From contig NZ_BAHC01000125.1 of assembly GCF_000298195.1 (NCBI RefSeq), positions 62,001 to 126,000 on the forward strand: 64,000 nucleotides of DNA, given 5' to 3'. Origin of the DNA: Gordonia rhizosphera NBRC 16068. Lineage in GTDB: Bacteria; Actinomycetota; Actinomycetes; Mycobacteriales; Mycobacteriaceae. Made by a program: the position numbers and the translations under genes. A model generated the notes under the pieces. That model worked only from the letters and a program-made list of their open reading frames with translations. It was not told the DNA's origin and ran no database searches. Positions 8,301-15,748 of this stretch are shown here, piece by piece. How positions within the stretch are numbered: position 1 is the stretch's first letter; the number at the start of each line of letters is the position of its first letter.

Positions 8301-8339
8301 GGAGGCTCCCGCCCGAAAACTATCCGCGAGGCACCTGAC

Positions 8340-9983
8340 TCACCCCATGTACGGATAGGTCCAATCGAGGTCGGGAGTCATGTTCTCCTTGATGAACCGC
8401 CCGCTGACCCAACGCTGCAACGCGAGAACCGAACCGGTCTTGTCGTTGGTGCCCGATCCGCGGCTGCCGCCGAAGGACTGCTGGCCCATGGTCGCGCCGG
8501 TCGGCTTGTCATTGATGTAGGTCATCCCCGCGTTGTCGCGCAGCACATCCAGCGCGGTGTTGATCGCGATCCGGTCCGAGGCAAAGACCGAACAGGTCAG
8601 TGCGTACTGGCTGGTCGTGTCCAACAGGCGCAGCGTCTGATCCCAGTCTTCGTCCTCGTAGATGTAGACGCTCAAGAGCGGTCCGAAGAACTCTTCCGAC
8701 ATGACGAACGACCGCGGGTCGGTGGTCTCCACGATGGTGGGCTCGACGAACCAGCCCTTATCGGTCGACACGCTGCCGCCGACGAGGATCTCGTGATCGG
8801 AGGACTGCTTGACGCGGTCGAACGCGGCGCCCAGGCGGTCGGCCGCCTTGTCGTCGATGACAGCGCCCACGTACGTCTCGTGCCGGGTGACGTCACCGAC
8901 GACCAGCCCGGCCGTCGTCTCGATCAGAGGCTCGCGCAGTTCCCGCCACAGGCTACGCGGGATGTAGGCGCGCGAGGCGGCCGAACACTTCTGCCCCTGG
9001 TACTCGAACGCCCCGCGGACCAGCGCCACCAGCAACGCCTGTGGGTCAGCCGACGGATGGGCGATGACGGCGTTCTTACCGCCGGTCTCGCCCACCAGGC
9101 GCGGGTAGCTGCGGTAGATGTCCAGGTTCGTGGCGATGCCGCGCCAAATGTCGCGGAACACCGCGGTGGAACCGGTGAAGCTGATGCCGGCCAGGTGCTC
9201 GCTGGCCTGAGCGACCTCGGTGACCAGCTTGCCGTCACCGTGCACGAGGTTGATCACGCCCGCAGGCACGCCGGCCTCCTCGAAGATCCGCATGACCACG
9301 TCGCTGGAGAGCGCGGACTTCTCCGACGGTTTCCACACGACGACGTTGCCCATGAGCGCCGGGGTCGAGGGCAGGTTGCCCGCGATGGCGGTGAAGTTGA
9401 AGGGCGTCAGCGCGAGGACGAATCCCTCGAGAGGACGGTGGTCCATGACGTTGTGCACACCGGTGACCGAGAACGGCTGCCCCGTGTAGATCTGCTCGGC
9501 GAGCTTGACGTTGTACCGGAAGAAATCGACCAACTCGTTGACGTCGATCTCGGCCTGGTGGAAGGTCTTCGACTGACCCAGCATCGTGGTCGCCATCAGC
9601 TCGTCGCGGTACTTGCTGTTCACCAGCTCGGCGGCACGCAGGAAGATCGCCACCCGATCCTGCCAGTCCATGCGCGACCAGTCGTGCCGGGCGGCGAGAG
9701 CGGCATCGATCGCGGCGTTGACGGCCTCGGCGGAGGCCACCGGAATGCGTCCGAGTTGAAGCGCATGCTCGTGCGGCGCCACGACCGGATCCGAGTCGCC
9801 GATCGGCCGACGTACACCGTTGATCACGTTGGGCAGGTCACGAACACCCGCCGCCTTCACGGCGTCGATGGCGGCGAGCACGCTGCGTGCCTCGACCGAT
9901 CCGGGCGCGTAGCCGCGAGCCTGCTCGTTGACAGGTTCGGGTACGCGAGGGTTACCCGCAATCCGGGCGCTGGCGATGGTCAT
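8340..9983 (-). CDS. pruA: L-glutamate gamma-semialdehyde dehydrogenase
   Basis: This 547-residue NAD-dependent aldehyde dehydrogenase is the second step of proline catabolism, oxidising P5C/glutamate semialdehyde to glutamate. The cofactor loop FTGSTAVFRDIW, the catalytic glutamate in ETGGKNAVI and the catalytic cysteine (about residue 333) in YQGQKCSAASR are intact. Further family marks are FGPLLSVYIYEDEDWDQTL and the C-terminal FGGSRGSGTNDKTG, where PruA uses this Gly-rich loop for the carboxylate of its substrate. A divergent GntR regulator lies 85 bp away. Proline dehydrogenase is ~10 kb downstream in another operon, so the two steps are split. Confidence 0.95.
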   Translation of the reverse strand: MTIASARIAGNPRVPEPVNEQARGYAPGSVEARSVLAAIDAVKAAGVRDLPNVINGVRRPIGDSDPVVAPHEHALQLGRIPVASAEAVNAAIDAALAARHDWSRMDWQDRVAIFLRAAELVNSKYRDELMATTMLGQSKTFHQAEIDVNELVDFFRYNVKLAEQIYTGQPFSVTGVHNVMDHRPLEGFVLALTPFNFTAIAGNLPSTPALMGNVVVWKPSEKSALSSDVVMRIFEEAGVPAGVINLVHGDGKLVTEVAQASEHLAGISFTGSTAVFRDIWRGIATNLDIYRSYPRLVGETGGKNAVIAHPSADPQALLVALVRGAFEYQGQKCSAASRAYIPRSLWRELREPLIETTAGLVVGDVTRHETYVGAVIDDKAADRLGAAFDRVKQSSDHEILVGGSVSTDKGWFVEPTIVETTDPRSFVMSEEFFGPLLSVYIYEDEDWDQTLRLLDTTSQYALTCSVFASDRIAINTALDVLRDNAGMTYINDKPTGATMGQQSFGGSRGSGTNDKTGSVLALQRWVSGRFIKENMTPDLDWTYPYMG

Positions 9984-10036
9984 GAAGAGCTCCTCACGGC
10001 GTGGGAATCGTGTGCTACTAACTGAAATTTTAGTGC

Positions 10037-10058
10037 GATGTCAGATAGATGTTAGGTA
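10037..10058. promoter_or_regulatory. Tandem 11-bp repeat in pruA/gntR promoter
   Basis: GATGTCAGATA is followed at once by GATGTTAGGTA, matching at 9 of 11 positions and one helical turn apart. It lies in the 85-bp divergent region, overlapping the probable -10 area of the GntR gene. It is a candidate site for the GntR protein acting on both promoters. Confidence 0.4.
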
Positions 10059-10068
10059 TCATCGCAGC

Positions 10069-10737
10069 ATGAGTCAACCGCTGGAGAAGACCGAGGCGCC
10101 AGAGCAGCCCCGGCGACTCGTCGACGTCGCCTACGAGCAGCTACGCGACGAGTTGATCTCGTTGAGCATCGAACCCGGTGCGCCCCTCAACGAAAAGGAA
10201 CTCTCCGAGCGCCTGGGTACCGGACTCACCCCGGTGCGCGATGCCATCAAGCGACTCGCGCTCGAGCGCCTGGTCGTCACGTTTCCGCGGCGGGGAACGT
10301 TCGCGACGGACATCGCGGTCGGCGACGAGGCGTGGCTGACGGAGGTTCGGGTGGAGCTCGAGGGCCTTGCGGCTGCGCAGGCCGCGGTCAGGGCGACGCA
10401 GGAAGAACGCGACGCGCTGATCGAGATCGTGCAACTTCATCCCGACGGTCACCATCGATCGTCGGGGTACCTCGACGTCGACACGACCATCCATCGGATG
10501 ATCTATGCCGCCGCGCACAATCCGTTCCTCGCGGACACGCTCAACCAGTACGCGAATCTGTCGATGCGCATCTGGAATTACGGCCTGCGACGGATGGTCG
10601 GCACCGCACCCGACACCTGCGATCAGGCCGAGGTGGTCGCGGCCATCGCCCGCGGCGACGCCGACGCCGCACGCGCAGCCGCACGCGCGCATCTGTACGA
10701 CTTCTCGGCCAGCGTGCGGCGCATGCTCAATCCGTGA
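10069..10737 (+). CDS. GntR/FadR-family regulator beside pruA
   Basis: A 222-residue GntR regulator of the FCD subfamily. The winged helix covers residues ~18-85 (DVAYEQLRDELISLSIEPGA, then NEKELSERLGTGLTPVRDAI, then VVTFPRRGTFA). A helical FCD effector domain follows with the metal/ligand residues in DTTIHRMIYAAAHN and a C-terminal AAARAHLY. FCD domains sense small acids or amino acids. Position divergent from pruA suggests it controls P5C/proline use; this is inference. ATG 10069 is preceded by TATCAT six bases upstream, suggesting a leaderless transcript. The 3' end overlaps the convergent LysR gene by 11 bp. Confidence 0.85.
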   Translation: MSQPLEKTEAPEQPRRLVDVAYEQLRDELISLSIEPGAPLNEKELSERLGTGLTPVRDAIKRLALERLVVTFPRRGTFATDIAVGDEAWLTEVRVELEGLAAAQAAVRATQEERDALIEIVQLHPDGHHRSSGYLDVDTTIHRMIYAAAHNPFLADTLNQYANLSMRIWNYGLRRMVGTAPDTCDQAEVVAAIARGDADAARAAARAHLYDFSASVRRMLNP

Positions 10738-11635
10738 AGTCCGCGGCGGAGCCGACATCGACCGCCGCATATAGACATTCGACAAACGCCTCCGCCGCCG
10801 GATTCGTCGTCGCCTCGGCGCGACGCGCGATCATCAGCTCGGTCGTCGGCGCTCCGGCGATCGACCTGGTGACCACCTCGGGCATGCGCAACCGCGAAAC
10901 CGACTCCGGCAGAATCGAAATCCCGACGTCCGCAGATACCAGTCCGACGACGGTCTCGTGGTGGACGGCCTCCTGAACGACATGCGGTCGCGCGCCCACG
11001 GACGCGAACATCGACCAGACCTGGGCCGTGTAGCCGGGCATGAGGTCGTTGGGGAACAAAATCAGCCGCTCGCCGACGAGTTCACCGATCTCGACCACCT
11101 CCCGCTTCGCGAGTGGATGTTCGGTCGGCAACACGGCCACCATGGGCTCCTCCGCCAGTGTCTGAACGCTCAACCCCGGCTCACCGGCGCTCGAGCGGAT
11201 CAGGCCAACCTCCAGAGAGCCGGCGGTCAGCGCATCAATCTGCTCCGCGGTGGTCAGCGGGAACAGATCGACGCGAACATCGGGGTGGGTGTCGCGAAAC
11301 GCCCGGAGCGCGGGCGGGAGCACGGTGGCACTGGCCGAACTGACAAAGCCGACGCGGACGCGACCGCGTTTTCCTGCGGCGTGATCGCGAACCTCGTCGA
11401 CGGCCTCGTCGAGCGCCGCGAGGAGTTCGGTGACCCTGCCGGCGAAGATCTCGCCCGCCGAGGTCAATGACACCCGCCGTGTGGTCCGCTCGAACAGCGG
11501 AGTACCGACTTCTCGTTCGAGATCCTTGATGTGCGTGGTGAGCGGCGGCTGGGAGATGTGTAGCCGTGCGGCCGCCCGACCGAAGTGCAGTTCCTCGGCG
11601 AGCACGCGGAAGTAACGCAGATGACGAAGCTCCAT
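10727..11635 (-). CDS. LysR-family regulator
   Basis: A 302-residue LysR activator starting MELRHLRYFRVLAEELHFGR at 11635. The HTH spans residues ~1-60 (RAAARLHISQPPLTTHIKDL), followed by the periplasmic-binding-type effector domain. The sequence is of the BenM/CatM-like subgroup that binds small organic acids. It is divergent from the HutD-amidohydrolase-FAD oxidase operon, with a perfect ATATC-N9-GATAT box between them, so it very likely controls that operon. The longer frame to 11812 would run through this operator and is rejected as a start. Confidence 0.9.
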   Translation of the reverse strand: MELRHLRYFRVLAEELHFGRAAARLHISQPPLTTHIKDLEREVGTPLFERTTRRVSLTSAGEIFAGRVTELLAALDEAVDEVRDHAAGKRGRVRVGFVSSASATVLPPALRAFRDTHPDVRVDLFPLTTAEQIDALTAGSLEVGLIRSSAGEPGLSVQTLAEEPMVAVLPTEHPLAKREVVEIGELVGERLILFPNDLMPGYTAQVWSMFASVGARPHVVQEAVHHETVVGLVSADVGISILPESVSRLRMPEVVTRSIAGAPTTELMIARRAEATTNPAAEAFVECLYAAVDVGSAADFTD

Positions 11636-11657
11636 CCAATAATTCTGATTACCGGAA

Positions 11658-11680
11658 CAATATCCGTCAAATAGATATTG
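11658..11680. promoter_or_regulatory. LysR box
   Basis: CAATATC-N9-GATATTG is a perfect 7-bp inverted repeat that fits the LysR T-N11-A rule. It lies 22 bp upstream of the LysR start and 82 bp upstream of the divergent hutD-like start, the usual activator-binding position. Confidence 0.7.
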
Positions 11681-11762
11681 GAGTTTTGTCAATGGCTGCG
11701 GTCTACTGAACGGCACAGGGCAAACCGTCCTGATCACCTGACAGCACGAGGGAGCATCGCTG

Positions 11763-12368
11763 ATGTCGCTGGACTGCACGCACTCCACCGGAGTAGCCGA
11801 CGCGAAACTCACTCATGCCCAGGTGATCTGGATGTCCGAGTTGGCCGCGCGAGCGTGGCGCAACGGTCTTGGCACCATGCGGCGCATCGCCACCGCCGGC
11901 GCTCCGGACGATCCGGACTGGACGCTGAGCATCGCGACGATCGCAGCGCCGTGCGAGTTCTCGATGTTCGCCGGTCTCGATCGTGTCGCCATGGTCGTCG
12001 GCGATGACCCGATCATGTTGACGATCAACGGGTCCGCTTCTCATCTGACTCATCTCGATCGGATCCGGTTCGCGGGCGAGGACCTCGTCCGTGCACAGCC
12101 GACCCGCGGGCAGACACAGTTGCTCAACCTGATGGTCCGACGCACCTCGGTGCACGGCGAGATATACGTGCGCCGGATCTCCGGAACCTCCGTCCTCCAT
12201 CCGGGCGACGCAGAGGTCTGGGTGGTGCTGTCCGGCTCGGTCACCACCGACTTCGGCGTATTGAGTCGCTGGGACACACTGCGCCTGAACTCCCTGCCAC
12301 ACAACGTCTCCGGTGCCGCTTCCCTGGCCGGCATCCGTATCAGTCCCGCTCTCGAGGAGAATCAGTAA
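11763..12368 (+). CDS. hutD: HutD/Ves family protein
   Basis: A 201-residue cupin-like HutD protein. Family features are the TMRRIATAGAP start, the DWTLSIATIAAPCEFSMFAG core and the DRVAMVVGDDPIMLTING strand. HutD is found in histidine-utilisation operons and is thought to bind formylglutamate or a related intermediate and to tune flux; it has no proven enzyme activity. No hutH, hutU or hutI is in this window, so here it probably serves the amidohydrolase that follows. Its TAA overlaps the ATG of the next gene (TAATG), so translation is coupled. Confidence 0.75.
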   Translation: MSLDCTHSTGVADAKLTHAQVIWMSELAARAWRNGLGTMRRIATAGAPDDPDWTLSIATIAAPCEFSMFAGLDRVAMVVGDDPIMLTINGSASHLTHLDRIRFAGEDLVRAQPTRGQTQLLNLMVRRTSVHGEIYVRRISGTSVLHPGDAEVWVVLSGSVTTDFGVLSRWDTLRLNSLPHNVSGAASLAGIRISPALEENQ

Positions 12369-13627
12369 TGACCGGCACCACCACCACCGCGCAGTCGGTG
12401 AGCACCTTGATGGCGGAGATCGCTGCGATCGGCACCGACGCGGCTCGGGGCGGCTACAGCCGACCGGTGTACTCCCCCGCCGAACTCGAACTCCGCGAAT
12501 GGTTCATCGCCGCCGCCCGGCGGCGTTCCCTCGAGATCGAGACGGACCGCAACGGGATCATCTGGGCCTGGTGGAATCCCGCGGAACTTCCCCTCACCGA
12601 CGCGGTCGTGACGGGTAGCCACCTCGACTCGGTACCGGGCGGCGGGGCTTTCGACGGGCCGCTCGGCGTCGCGTCGGCGCTGAGCGCAATCGACATCCTT
12701 GCGGCACAGGACCTCGCCCCCACTCGTCCGCTCGCACTCGCGGTGTTCCCCGAGGAGGAGGGCTCCCGCTACGGTCTGGCCTGCCTGGGATCGCAGCTGC
12801 TGACCGGGGCGGTGACCCCCGAGCGGGCCGCGGCGCTTGTCGATGCCGACGGGACGTCGTTCGCCGAACTCGCGGCGCGCAACGGACTCGACCCGCGCCA
12901 TCTCGGACGCGACGACGAACGCCTCTCGCGTCTGGGCTGTTTCGTCGAACTCCACGTCGAGCAGGGTCGCGGCCTCGTCGACCTCGACACACCCGTCGCG
13001 ATCGGGTCGTCGATCCTCGGCCACGGCCGGTGGCGGCTGTCGTTTCTGGGTCAGGGCAACCATGCCGGCACCACGTTGATGACCGATCGTCGCGATCCGA
13101 TGCTCGCCGCCGCGGCCACCGTGCTCGAGGTCCGCCGCCTCGGCCGGACCGTCGACGGTGCGCGGGCGACCGTCGGCAAACTCGACCCGGTCCCCGGCGG
13201 CAGCAACGTGATCGCGTCGCGCGTCGACGTGTGGCTCGACGTCCGCCACGACGACGATGCGGTGGTTGCCGCACTCGTTACCGACATCGCCGCCGCAGCA
13301 CGCGAACGCGCAGCCGCAGAGGGGTGTTCGGTGACTCTCACCGAAGCGTCGATGAGCCCGCGGGTGGACTTCGATCCCGTTCTGCGAGGACGACTGTCGA
13401 CGATCCTGCCCGACGCACCGATCCTTTCCACCGGCGCCGGCCACGATGCCGGGGTGCTCAAGGAGGAGATCCCGACCGCGATGCTCTTCGTCCGCAACCC
13501 GACCGGGGTCTCGCACTCACCCGAGGAGTATGTCGAAGATCCCGACGCCGATGCGGGCGGCCACGCGCTGGCGACCGTGCTCGCCGACCTGATCACCCAA
13601 CCAGCCTCACCCGACTCGATCCCCTGA
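12368..13627 (+). CDS. M20 Zn amidohydrolase, allantoate/N-carbamoyl amino acid type
   Basis: A 419-residue metallohydrolase of the AllC/HyuC group. It hydrolyses N-carbamoyl, N-formimino or allantoate-like amide bonds. Metal ligands are visible in GSHLDSVPGGGAFDGPLGV (His about 85), FPEEEGSRYG and VELHVEQGRGL, with the C-terminal ligands in GAGHDAGV and GVSHSPEEYV. The dimerisation lid lies between. Pairing with HutD recalls histidine or formiminoglutamate breakdown, but substrate cannot be read from sequence. It is the second gene of the LysR-controlled operon and is followed 45 bp later by the FAD oxidoreductase. Confidence 0.85.
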   Translation: MTGTTTTAQSVSTLMAEIAAIGTDAARGGYSRPVYSPAELELREWFIAAARRRSLEIETDRNGIIWAWWNPAELPLTDAVVTGSHLDSVPGGGAFDGPLGVASALSAIDILAAQDLAPTRPLALAVFPEEEGSRYGLACLGSQLLTGAVTPERAAALVDADGTSFAELAARNGLDPRHLGRDDERLSRLGCFVELHVEQGRGLVDLDTPVAIGSSILGHGRWRLSFLGQGNHAGTTLMTDRRDPMLAAAATVLEVRRLGRTVDGARATVGKLDPVPGGSNVIASRVDVWLDVRHDDDAVVAALVTDIAAAARERAAAEGCSVTLTEASMSPRVDFDPVLRGRLSTILPDAPILSTGAGHDAGVLKEEIPTAMLFVRNPTGVSHSPEEYVEDPDADAGGHALATVLADLITQPASPDSIP

Positions 13628-13672
13628 CCCGATTCTCCTGACCCCGATCCCCCAACCCGAAAGCGAATCGAC

Positions 13673-14866
13673 ATGACCACAACCACCACCCGCTATCTCA
13701 TCGTCGGCGGCGGCCTCGAAGGCCTCGCGATCGCCTGGTCGCTGGCCGACCTGGGCGAGACCGACGTCACCGTCGTCGAGCGCGACACTCTCTGCTCGGG
13801 TATGACCGGCAAGTCGAGTGGTGTCGTCCGATGCCATTACGGCAATCCGTCGCTGGCCGCGATGTCCTGGTACGGCGTCGACATCTTCACCCGCGCCACC
13901 GAGATCTTCGGCGACGACATGGCTTTCCAGCAGTGCGGCTACGTCGTCGGTGTCGGTGAGAACAACCTCGAACCGCTGAAGGCGAACGTCGCGATGATGC
14001 AGAATCTCGGCATCGACGTCGATTTCATCGGCCACGACAAGATGAGCGAACTGTGGCCCGGCCTGCACCTCGACGACTTCGCCGCCTTCGCCTACGAGCC
14101 GCTCGGCGGACGCGGCGAGGCGTACATGGCCGGCATGGCGTTCGCCGCCTCGGCCCGCAAGCTCGGAGTGAAGATCCGGCAGTCCACCCCGGTCACCCGG
14201 CTGCTGACGGACAACACCGGGCGGGTGATCGGCGCGGAACTGGCAAACGGTGACGCGATTCATGCCGAGACGGTGATCGTTGCCGCCGGCCCGTGGACGC
14301 CCGCGCTCACCGCCCCGGTCGGCGTCCCCGTCGACGTCAAGGCCCAGCGCGCGCAGCTCGTACTGGTGGATCAGGGCGAGCCGACTCCCGCGGTCCCCGT
14401 GCTGTCAGATCTGGCCGGCCTGTCCTACATCTGTCGCGAACCGAATGGTGAACTGCTCGTGGGTAATTCGGACCACGCAGCCCCACAGTACATCGATCCC
14501 GACAACTACGTGAACCGGGCCGACGAGTCGACCGTCGACAAGATCATCATGAAGATGGGGCACCGCCTCCCCGATATGCCCGATCCCCGGATCACCAGTT
14601 CGTATGTCGGCGCATACGACGTGACCCCGGACTACAACCCGATCATCGGTCCGGCACCGGTCGACGGTCTGTTCCTCGCCACCGGCTTCTCCGGTCACGG
14701 GTTCAAGATCTCGCCCGCCGTCGGCAAGATGGTCGCGGACATGTTGTTGGTCGGGTCGACGACCCTCAAGGACGTCGATCCCAACGACTTCCGTTACTCG
14801 CGATTCGCCGAGGACGACCTGCTGCTCAGCCTCAACCCCTACAAGGGTGCCGGCGAGATGCGCTGA
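13673..14866 (+). CDS. FAD-dependent amine oxidase, sarcosine-oxidase-beta-like
   Basis: A 397-residue DAO-family flavoprotein. It opens with the FAD dinucleotide site YLIVGGGLEGLAIAWSLAD, in which Glu replaces the commonly seen Ile/Ala, and SSGVVRCHYGNPSLAAMSW follows. The C-terminal FAD contact is ATGFSGHGFKISPAVGKMVA. Relatives oxidise sarcosine, dimethylglycine or N-methyl amino acids, releasing formaldehyde. Given the neighbouring betaine genes it is a candidate for oxidative N-demethylation of N-methylproline; this is inference. It ends the LysR-controlled operon and faces the IclR gene across a shared hairpin. Confidence 0.8.
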   Translation: MTTTTTRYLIVGGGLEGLAIAWSLADLGETDVTVVERDTLCSGMTGKSSGVVRCHYGNPSLAAMSWYGVDIFTRATEIFGDDMAFQQCGYVVGVGENNLEPLKANVAMMQNLGIDVDFIGHDKMSELWPGLHLDDFAAFAYEPLGGRGEAYMAGMAFAASARKLGVKIRQSTPVTRLLTDNTGRVIGAELANGDAIHAETVIVAAGPWTPALTAPVGVPVDVKAQRAQLVLVDQGEPTPAVPVLSDLAGLSYICREPNGELLVGNSDHAAPQYIDPDNYVNRADESTVDKIIMKMGHRLPDMPDPRITSSYVGAYDVTPDYNPIIGPAPVDGLFLATGFSGHGFKISPAVGKMVADMLLVGSTTLKDVDPNDFRYSRFAEDDLLLSLNPYKGAGEMR

Positions 14867-14884
14867 TCGCCAGATGCCCGCCGT

Positions 14885-14913
14885 GAGACCCGCGCCGTAA
14901 CGGCGCGGGTCTC
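14885..14913. terminator. Bidirectional terminator hairpin
   Basis: A perfect 13-bp stem, GAGACCCGCGCCG and its complement, closed by a 3-base TAA loop. It lies exactly between the convergent FAD oxidase and IclR stops and touches the IclR stop codon. Confidence 0.85.
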
Positions 14914-15691
14914 ATGTTGCCTTGGGGTATCCATTACGTTCGGAAATCGTGGCGGCGGCAGCTTTCACGTGTTCAGCGATCGCGTGCGGGTCGGTGATGC
15001 GGAAGGTCGGACCGGAGATGGTCACTGCGGCCACCACAGAACCGTCGAGGGTGCGGATGGGCGCGGCTATCGCGCTGAGACCGAGCTCGTGCTCGTCACG
15101 CGTCAAAGCCCAACCGCGATCGTTGACCAGCTTGAGCTGCGCTTCCAGTTCGGCGCGGTCGGTGATGGTGTAGTCGGTGAACCGCTCCAGCGGCCCGGCC
15201 AGCACTTCGTCGCGCTCCTCGGCGGACATGAATGCAAGAAAGACCCGGCCGGCGGACGTGGCGTGGATGGGCGTGCGTTGGCCGACCCAGTTGACCGTGG
15301 TGATCGTCGACGAGCCGATGACCTGGTCGATACTGACAACGGCGTCGCCGTCACGGATGGCGATGTTCACCGTCTCGCCGACCTCGGCTGCCAGTGTCTG
15401 ACACACCGGGCGGCTGATGACGGACAGGTCGTACCTGCGCGTCGCCCCCGCCGCCAGCTGGACGACCCCGTAACCGAGGTGGTAACGCCCGCGGTTCTCC
15501 TCCTGCTCGACGAGGCCCCGGGCCTCGAGCGTGGCCAGCAGCCGGAACGCCGTCGACTTGTGCAGGCCCACATCGCCCGCGAGTTCGGTGACGGTGCTCG
15601 GGCCGCGCTGGGCCAGGACCTGAAGGATCGTTATCGCCCGGTCGACCGACTGAACAGACGTATCAGACCCCTGGCGTCCCGTTGGTGGCAT
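14912..15691 (-). CDS. IclR-family regulator
   Basis: A 259-residue IclR regulator. The winged helix is at residues ~12-75 (SVDRAITILQVLAQRGPSTV, then GLHKSTAFRLLATLE) and the GAF-like effector domain occupies ~90-255, with the hinge segment TSAGRVFLAFM and the pocket segment LSAIAAPIRTLDGSVVAAVT. It starts 57 bp after the glutamate dehydrogenase stop on the same strand, so it is probably the last gene of the Rieske-PRODH-GDH run. It is a candidate regulator of that run and of the BCCT carrier. Confidence 0.9.
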   Translation of the reverse strand: MPPTGRQGSDTSVQSVDRAITILQVLAQRGPSTVTELAGDVGLHKSTAFRLLATLEARGLVEQEENRGRYHLGYGVVQLAAGATRRYDLSVISRPVCQTLAAEVGETVNIAIRDGDAVVSIDQVIGSSTITTVNWVGQRTPIHATSAGRVFLAFMSAEERDEVLAGPLERFTDYTITDRAELEAQLKLVNDRGWALTRDEHELGLSAIAAPIRTLDGSVVAAVTISGPTFRITDPHAIAEHVKAAAATISERNGYPKAT

Positions 15692-15748
15692 GGGAAAACG
15701 ATACCGAGCGCCTCGGTTCCGTTCGAGTCATGGTTGTTCCCGATCCAC

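Noticed and set aside
10727-11812. Longer LysR start at 11812
   Set aside because: It would translate through the LysR box and overlap the divergent hutD-like gene.
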